Of a stretch of 64,000 nucleotides of DNA, positions 57,190 through 64,000 are shown piece by piece. The number at the start of each line of letters is the position of its first letter. Position 1 is the first letter of the stretch. Location of the stretch: positions 20,990 through 84,989 of the forward strand of contig MCGO01000165.1 of the NCBI GenBank assembly GCA_002104985.1, written 5' to 3'. This DNA comes from Rhizoclosmatium globosum (Eukaryota; Chytridiomycota; Chytridiomycetes; Chytridiales; Chytriomycetaceae). A program made the translations under genes and the position numbers. Below the pieces are notes generated by a model. It saw only the letters and a program-made list of their open reading frames with translations. It did no database searches and was not told the DNA's origin.

Positions 57190-60100
57190 ATGTCTGCTAA
57201 ATCGGGAGGATCGCCATCGAAGCGAGCCTCCATCGCAACACGCGCGTCTCTTGACGCAGTTCGAGCGTCTGTTGCGCTAGTGAAAGGCTTGGAAAAGAAA
57301 TCAACACTCCCAGCTTTACCGTCGAGCGACGTCCTTGGAGCCCCCGTTGGAGTCAATGAATCAAAGCAGTCTGCAAAAGACGTAAGCGAAAAAGACTATC
57401 AGGAAATAGCGGTTATGGCCCTGGCAAATGAATTCTTCAAGGTTTTCTCGTCCACACTATCCACTACACTCAATACTAACCTATATTCTTCAGACAAATG
57501 ACATTAGCTTAGAATTACGAACATATATGCTGGAGAACATTATTCCTACAATGATGATGGCTCTGGAGAAACTCTTGCGCGAAGTGGATGTCAGGGGAAT
57601 GGCCAACTCGGACGACTTTATTGAAGCAATCAACGAGACTAATGAAGAAGCATCAGGTTCTCAAGATGATTTAAAACCAACTGCTATCACAAAAGATGAT
57701 GATACAACTCAGAGCTCTAAAGACAGACTGGAAATTCAAATCGACAAACCCACAAAGATTCCTTTTAATCCCATCAATTGGATTGGTGAGGCATTTTCTT
57801 CTTTCATTGAAACTAATGCTAATTGTTTTAGCCCAATACCTTTATCGAAATAATCCACGATATGTTGATCCCACTGATATATCAAACGTCCCCTACTTTC
57901 AACAACTCCGCACTGTGTCTCAGCAAACCAAGGCTCGACTATTTGAGTTTCAGTTAACACAACGTGCAACATTACGTGCCGAAGCTATGGCACGAAAACG
58001 TGAGAAAGAGCGCCTCAAAAAGGCTCGAACTCAACAAATGGAGGAGATGAGGCTCCTTTTCGAACAACTTCTATCGACGGTATTCAAAAAGTGGACCGGA
58101 AAACTGTGGAGGATAGTGAATGGTTCCATCACAAAAAACGAAATGCTTGATGCCTACAAAGCCATTTTGCAGTCGAACTCCATTCAAGCCAACGATAACA
58201 TGATCAACAAAGTTGGCGACTTGTTGACGTATTTGTCAATGTCTCCTGAAGTTGCGGAAAGTCTGCGGATTGTTCAAAATCAACAACAAGCACCTGGACT
58301 CACTGCTGGAGATGAAACCGCCGATAAAACTTCCAACGTTGACTTGAGAGCGACAGCAAAGAGCCGAAGTAAGCCTACAAGCGCCTCGGCAGCTTCTGCT
58401 GGTAATGAGACCGCCGGTACACCGCAGTCAACAAACGATGATGACGCTTCTAAAGAAACCAGTCCGAATGGAATAAGTGAAGGTACTGGAGTATCGCAGG
58501 ATGATTCTGGGTCGAATGCTACCCCAACAACTGTTGAAGTGCAACCAAAACTGTTCTGTCTCAGCCCTGAATATCTGAGCACAGACAAATGGGATCAACA
58601 AACATACGTTGAAGCAACCATGATTCTTACTGATGCTGGTAAATGGACCATTGATGATCTGTCCACATTCCTCTTGTCGCTTGCGGCCCATATTGATACA
58701 CTTGGGGACAAACTCATTAGTCGCTTTAATAGCATTTATTTTGCTCCAAAATTTTCACGTACACCCGGTGCGGTAACATTTGCACCCAAAGATGAATGGA
58801 GACATAAACTGGCTAAAGTAGTTCAAGAGTTTGATGGAAAGGTTCCTGGAGGAGACTCACTAAAGTCCAGCTTGATAGACTATTGTCGTGGAAATGTAAC
58901 TCTAGCACAACTTGGGGTTCCACAAAACCTGTTAAACGACGTGAACGGCTCTGAGCAAACCAGTCTCACAATACATCCTTCGACCCCTGAAAAGGAAGCT
59001 CTCTGGCTCAAAGGCTGTGCGGAAGCTGAAGACGAATACAAAAAGTTCATGATGGTTATGTGCGGGCTGTATGGTGTGGAGCCATGCCGTGAGTTCTTCG
59101 AGTATCTCCAGAAGAAATCAAAAGAAGATGCGGATCTTGCAGAGAAAGAGAAACAAGAGCTGAAACAAAAGGAAGAAGTTGAAGCTCTGAAAGTCATGCT
59201 GAGGAAATGGCAGCTCGTATCATGAAAATGCAAAGTCTTTTCCTTCTGATGGGGACGGGAAGGGGCTTACAGCTGACACACTCAACACAAGTATTGACAA
59301 GGTTGTTACTCAAATGGGTAATAAGATGACCAGCCTCGTCGGAGGAATTCTGTCAAATCTCAAGTACAAGGGAACCAAACGTGAAAACGAAAAGATTCCC
59401 ATCTCGCCCGATAACTTCACTGACCGTCTGATGGATCATCTGCAAATCAACAACAATGAATTTTCAGATCTTTTCAAAGTGTTGGAAATTGTATTTGACA
59501 GTTTGTCTGGAGCGGTGAATGAAACTCAAATCGCCAAAGTTATAGAAACAACTGTCTTGACGCATAACATCAACCGTGCCGAGATTCAGGACCAGGCCTT
59601 GAAGGATGTGATAGCTCTTTCAAGAAGAGATGACATGGCCATTGCAGAGTTTTCTGAATCCGCCCTCCACATTCTTTCAAGAGCAATCGAACAAATGCAT
59701 CCAGAGCATAGGATCTCTGGAAGAGTCTCATTGGCTGAATCAAACGTCTCTAAAATTCAAGATTCAGATAATGGTGAAGGTGAAATGCTAGTTGAACGAT
59801 TCCTTCGTATTGTAGCTTGTACCAATGATTGCAAGAGAGATTTGTTGGGTGAAGTATATGGGACTGGAGAGCAAGGATTTGAAGCCAAAACGATGGCTCT
59901 TGCTAAGCCTTTCCAGAGCAACGATGCACACGAGGACCCAGTTCATGCAGTAAAACTAAACGATGATAGAGTTGCTAAGTACGTTGGACTTCCACTTATT
60001 GCCTCAAGCAAAAAACCTGTGGGTGTAATTGGAATGACGTTAGTCGGCAAAGAAGACGGCGGCTATGTTCCACCTGACGTGGAGTTCCTTCAGGTATGGC

Positions 60101-61589
60101 TTGTCGATTGAGTTCCGTTTCTTTCATGTGTACTAACGTTTAAATGATAGTCTGGAGCTTCCAAAATCATTGAAACAATCGAACGAATCGACTCACGCGA
60201 AAAGGCCGTTCAAATCGCTCTCGCCTCACTGCAATATATGCGCGAGAAAGTCGGGGACACTTCCGACGTTCACATTTACATTTCCCAACCACCAGCTCCT
60301 CCACCGCCTGAACAAACCAACGACAACATTTTCAGAGTTCTCGATAGACCGTACAGCCCATTGTCAAGGATCCACGCGTTATGAGTGCAGAGGGCAGAGA
60401 CAAGTCCGAAAACGACCAAGAAGTCAAAAACGCACTTGCTTTCGCACGTTACATGGCTGGAGCCAGTGGACAATCCAATGTAGAAAAGTTGACTGATGAC
60501 GCTCCTGAAATGTATGATTCCTTCTCAATGTTCCACCTCTAATCACGAATTACCTAAAGGCCTGACATCCAACAATCAATCAAGACGAAAGACGTAGTTC
60601 ATAGCACACCTACACCTGCAGACAACGGAAACGTCAAGACGTACGTTCCAGTCCAGGATGACGATGGAAAAGTAGTTGCCGTTATCTGCATGAAGCCAAA
60701 ACACGGAAAGAAGGGCGTGTAACAGATGAGGACTTGAACGAAGTTCGTAAAATCAAGGCCATCCTTGGAAATGCTTCAAGTGTCAGCAAAAAAGCCAAGT
60801 TTGGTGAACAGAGCGAGTTGCAGCATTTGGGTAAGCGGCAGTAGTCAAGCGATATTTCAGCACACTAATTATACTGATTCAAAATAAGCTGGTGAATCTA
60901 TTGACGAAGAATCAAGCCGCGCTCTTCTCTTCCCAACAATGATGCTCGTAGCAGCAAGAAGCTGGCTCAGTAAACTCGATAATAGAGCCATTTCTGAGCT
61001 CAAGAGTTACAAAAAGCCTCCTGTGGCAGTTTTGAAAGTTCTAAAAGCCGTATTGTATCTATTCGGAAAGAAACCAAAGGAGGTTGCAAAGTGGCCCGAC
61101 ATTGTCAAGGTTTGCTTCAAATGTTAACCAGTGCAAGACTAATTTTGGTACTCAGTTCGTGAATATGGACCTCCTTAAAGCCATGATTGCATACGATCCA
61201 ACTGCTATTCAGAAAAAGATTAGGTTCCGACGATGCAACCGAGTTCTTCATAGTATGTTATAATTTCTGCTTCATTTTACACAATTATCTAACATCTATC
61301 TGCACAAGCTCTCTCCAAAACTGATGTGAAAAAGAAAACCTCAATTCCAACTATGGTCATGTTTGACTGGTTAATCGTGTCCCTTGATTTACGCCGACGT
61401 GCTGTTGAAGCTAGACAGAGACACCCACTTGTATTCAACGAATCTGCTGCAGAGACTGAGGCTGGAGAAAGCGATACAGATGCGGAGGGTGAAGATGAAG
61501 GAGACGTTGGAACTGCAGGAAGTGGTGAAGCGGGAATATTGGAAGGAACTGAGGAAGGAGAAGAAGTACCAAGCGTTGCTTTGGAGTAA
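57190..61589 (+). CDS. EFCAB5-like ciliary protein (Dpy-30 motif, EF-hand, GAF domain), with frame breaks
   Basis: About 1,300 residues if the frame breaks are bridged. The N-terminus contains a Dpy-30-like dimerisation motif (YMLENIIPTMMMALEKLL), then NPINWIAQYLYRNNPRY. A long coiled-coil and Ser/Thr-rich region follows. At 59190-59235 the frame ends (RKWQLVS stop) and resumes at SFPSDGDGKGLTADTLN, an EF-hand-like loop; a 44-nt GTCATG...AAG intron could join them. A GAF domain spans DLLGEVYGTGEQGFE to PVGVIGMTLVGKEDGG. More frame changes occur at about 60350 (LDR / TVQPIVKDPRV) and 60716 (KKGV stop / VTDEDLNEVRK). The C-terminus is helical and ends in an acidic tail. EFCAB5 is an axonemal protein in animals. 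Confidence 0.6.
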
Positions 61590-61731
61590 CGGGGTTATCG
61601 GTTCATTTTTGGTCAAGTAATAGAACGTTTTAATATCACTTCATCTTCAAATCAACATAAAACCCTTTCCCAAATCAACGAGAAAACACGAAAAGAAAAC
61701 AACGAACAATCTGCCTTATCGCTTTATCCAT

Positions 61732-63815
61732 TTAGTCAAACTTTCCTGCTCCAGTAATGAATCCGTTACTCCATCCAGGCAAGTTGACCTCCTTCTTCCA
61801 CTGGAAGACTGGCTGTCTGAATGGATTCACCGCAACAGGCAAAGACAAAGTCCACTTCATGCTCTCAAACTGTTTACCCATCACAACAGCACTAGTTTCA
61901 ATTGGCTCTGTGAAAACAATACGTGCTCCCTTGTCCATCAATAGCTTGATCGTTGGAGCAAATGTCTGGTACTGGAACACACCTCCGTTCAAGATAATAA
62001 CCAAGTCGGGAGGAGTTGCTCCTTGAGTTTTCTTGTTTTGAGCACCAAAGTAGGAGGCATCGTAGTGGACAAGAGAGTATTCGGCAGAGGTGAGAGTAAC
62101 AGTGAGAGTGGAGTTTTGAGCCTTGAAGGAGTAGATTGGTGGTCTTCGCGGAGTCGTTTTGAGATTGTTGGTCCAACCATGTGAATGATGATGTCGGTGT
62201 CAGGGAGGAGGGGCAGGATGTAGGAGAAAATGTGGATCAAATCCGCTTCACGCTCTGTACCAAGCATGTGAATGGTGAGTTGACGACGACCTGCGAAAAG
62301 TTAGATGACTTCCGTGAACATCAAACAAACCTCACCATTGACGATACGAGTTGGAGCATACTTTTTGATCAAGTACCAAACAGTAAGAGGCATTTCAAAC
62401 ACAGAGCAACAGGACTTGACATATCCAATCCATAGGCCTTGTACCAATCTTCCCAACTTTCAATACTTTCCGGAGTAACTCCAGCGTTCAAAGCCTTTCC
62501 AAGAGGGAAAAGCTCCTTTGGCAAACCAGTGCAGTTAAACTGTCCCAATTCATTTCCTTCCAGTCCTTCAGCAGCCATTTGCACAGCCAACTCTCCCGTA
62601 AGCTCACCCCACTGCAACTGCTGGAAACACTGACACAATCGACGGTACACACCAACATTGTGGAGATCTTTTTCAACAAGGAATGGAACTTGGTTGAAGT
62701 TCTCGAGCTGCTTCTTTGCATTGTAGAAATCGAATGGAAGACCGTGCAAGTTTTCATCAGCGAGACGTTGCATATTTTGTTTGTAAATTCCACACATACC
62801 TTGTGAGTTGGCCAGTCTTTGGTCTGAGACATTTTGTTAGGAGGGTCAACTGAGGTCGAGAGTACATACAGCACATTCAGCAGAACAATAGATAACACTC
62901 TTACAAGCACTGCATTGCTTTGTCTTTGCTTCAATGTCCTTCTTACATACGAAACAACCGCGGGATGGAGTTGGGTTCATTGGGAGCTTCTGTTGGTTGG
63001 CTTTGTTGGGGATACCGGCGGCAGCATTGGCAGTAGCAGTTGCAACAGCTTTCGCCTGAGCAGTGGCCTGAACGACTGATGGAGCAGCGAGTTGTGGGTT
63101 CTTTGCGATTTCTTGGGTTCGCTTCTCAATCAAGTCAGGGAGTCAGATTCCAAGTCGGTCATGGTTGTAACGCGGAGATCATCTTTACCGAATACAGCGT
63201 GGAGGCTGTCGGCAACTTCCTTGATCTGTGGAGGGAGTTAGATTTTCGCTTCCAGTCAACCCCAGAAACTGGAGGTACCTGAGCGTCACTGAGGACAACG
63301 CTGGGCAAGAAAGCAATAATTGACGGACGACGAGCCAATCCTTCGAAAGGCTTGAGCATAACGAGCAAGATGGTTTCAGTAATCTCCTTGACAGATGGGG
63401 ATCCCTGAATGCGAGCAAAGTTGAATCCAAGGAGGGAAGCCTCCTCAGAGATTGCGACAGCGTTCTTTGAGACTCCAATCTGACAAAGGTTGAAGAGTCA
63501 GTTGAAATGAAGCTGGAGTCATCTGACACACACACCTGCCAGATTGCCAAATTCTTAGGGCTCTCGAGCACCTTCTTCTTCACAATCTCGGAATTCAGCA
63601 TCTGAAGAAGCGAAGCTCGTCTTCGATCGGGGGCATCGAGCTGTGACAGGAGTATCTTAATGAGAAGGGGGGCTGCCAAACAAAGTGGGGGAAGAGAGAG
63701 GTAAACGCACATTGATCTTTTGATGTTTCTGATTGAGGCGACCTGGCCCTGGACCCACCAGACCAGGGCAGGAAGAAGAAAGAGCAGCACGACCATGTGG
63801 CTCATCTTGAGCGCT
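61732..63815 (-). CDS. MYND zinc-finger protein (MSS51/ZMYND-like), N-terminal part uncertain
   Basis: The C-terminal part is clear: MYND finger CFVCKKDIEAKTKQCSACKS, VIYCSAECA, KTDWPTHKVC, then GLPFDFYNAKKQL, VGVYRRLCQCFQQLQWGEL and, after an intron, LTIHMLGTEREADLI, IIIHMVGPTI and LVIILNGGVFQYQ, ending FITGAGKFD. This MYND-plus-C-terminal layout is that of MSS51/ZMYND17-type proteins. Upstream, an open frame from 63133 lacks an ATG and abuts another frame ending at 63130 (SDSLT stop). A GTAAAG donor near 63190 with an AAG acceptor near 63115 would join them into one protein beginning MSHMVVLLFLLPALVWW at 63815, a single membrane anchor. Alternatively the MYND gene starts at MNPTPSRG, making two genes. 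The single-gene model is preferred only weakly. Confidence 0.6.
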
Positions 63816-63969
63816 TCAATTGGGTTCGTTGCGAGGAGCGTTGCGAACCGGGGAAGATCAACGGCCACGACATTCACGAGCGATTCGGTGAAGGAAACGG
63901 TGGTGGCGTTTGGTCACGTTGGCGAAATGGCGTCTCGGTTGGCGGCGGTGGTGGTGGTGCGTCAGACAT
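63816..63969 (-). CDS. Possible extra 5' coding segment at right edge
   Basis: An ATG at 63969 opens MSDAPPPPPPTETPFRQRDQ and continues for 31 codons to a TGA. One base out of frame the sequence continues as VNVVAVDLPRFATLLATNP straight into the MSHMVVLLF start used above. A one-base indel would unite them into one longer N-terminus, so the upstream gene could begin here. No splice acceptor in between supports an intron. The segment is close to the end of the window. Confidence 0.3.
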
Positions 63970-64000
63970 TGAATTGGGCGTGTTGGTTTTGTGCTGACTT

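Overview
The window is nuclear DNA of a zoosporic (flagellated) early-diverging fungus, most likely a chytrid. It is intron-rich: most introns are about 45-80 nt with GT-AG ends, and genes sit 25-200 bp apart. All recognisable products are eukaryotic. Three genes belong to centriole or axoneme families (CEP120, an EFCAB5-like protein, a SAXO4/PPP1R32-like protein) that non-flagellated fungi lack, while the rest of the gene set is fungal or opisthokont housekeeping. No rRNA, tRNA, CRISPR or intact transposon was seen.

Left part (0.4-13.6 kb): a tandem pair of DUF2855 oxidoreductase-like genes, a small four-helix-type membrane protein with the relic of a duplicated first exon upstream, the full catalytic subunit of DNA polymerase epsilon, and an unrecognised protein. 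13.6-24.9 kb: NUP160/Nup120, the cullin-neddylation factor DCN1, two adjacent and strongly altered Rho-like GTPases with intact CAAX boxes, and a long coiled-coil protein. 24.9-28.2 kb: a PEP-mutase-like enzyme, a Gfo/Idh/MocA oxidoreductase, and a short METTL3-type m6A methyltransferase.

28.2-34.7 kb is a secreted-protein island. Two secreted proteins share a five-repeat tectonin-like propeller domain attached to different N-terminal domains (an expansin-like barrel and an unknown domain). Between them lies a gene-poor 2.9 kb stretch with a decayed, internally duplicated coding repeat, plus a SET-domain gene. 34.9-49.6 kb is densely packed: LAMTOR1 (Ragulator lysosomal anchor), GPALPP1, OTU1 deubiquitinase, AMPK beta, CEP120, RRP7 and LARP1. 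LAMTOR1, AMPK beta and LARP1 all belong to TORC1/AMPK nutrient signalling, though their closeness may be chance.

The right part (49.6-64 kb) holds the most unusual gene: a receptor-like fusion of a glycine-betaine-type periplasmic binding domain, a cysteine-rich GCC2/GCC3-like segment and about nine membrane helices. Next to it is a protein with four tandem composite CCCH+CCHC zinc modules. Then come the SAXO4-like and EFCAB5-like ciliary genes and a MYND-finger protein. The EFCAB5-like gene shows reading-frame breaks that mean either sequence errors or decay. Exon boundaries given here come from reading splice sites by eye and are approximate unless stated.
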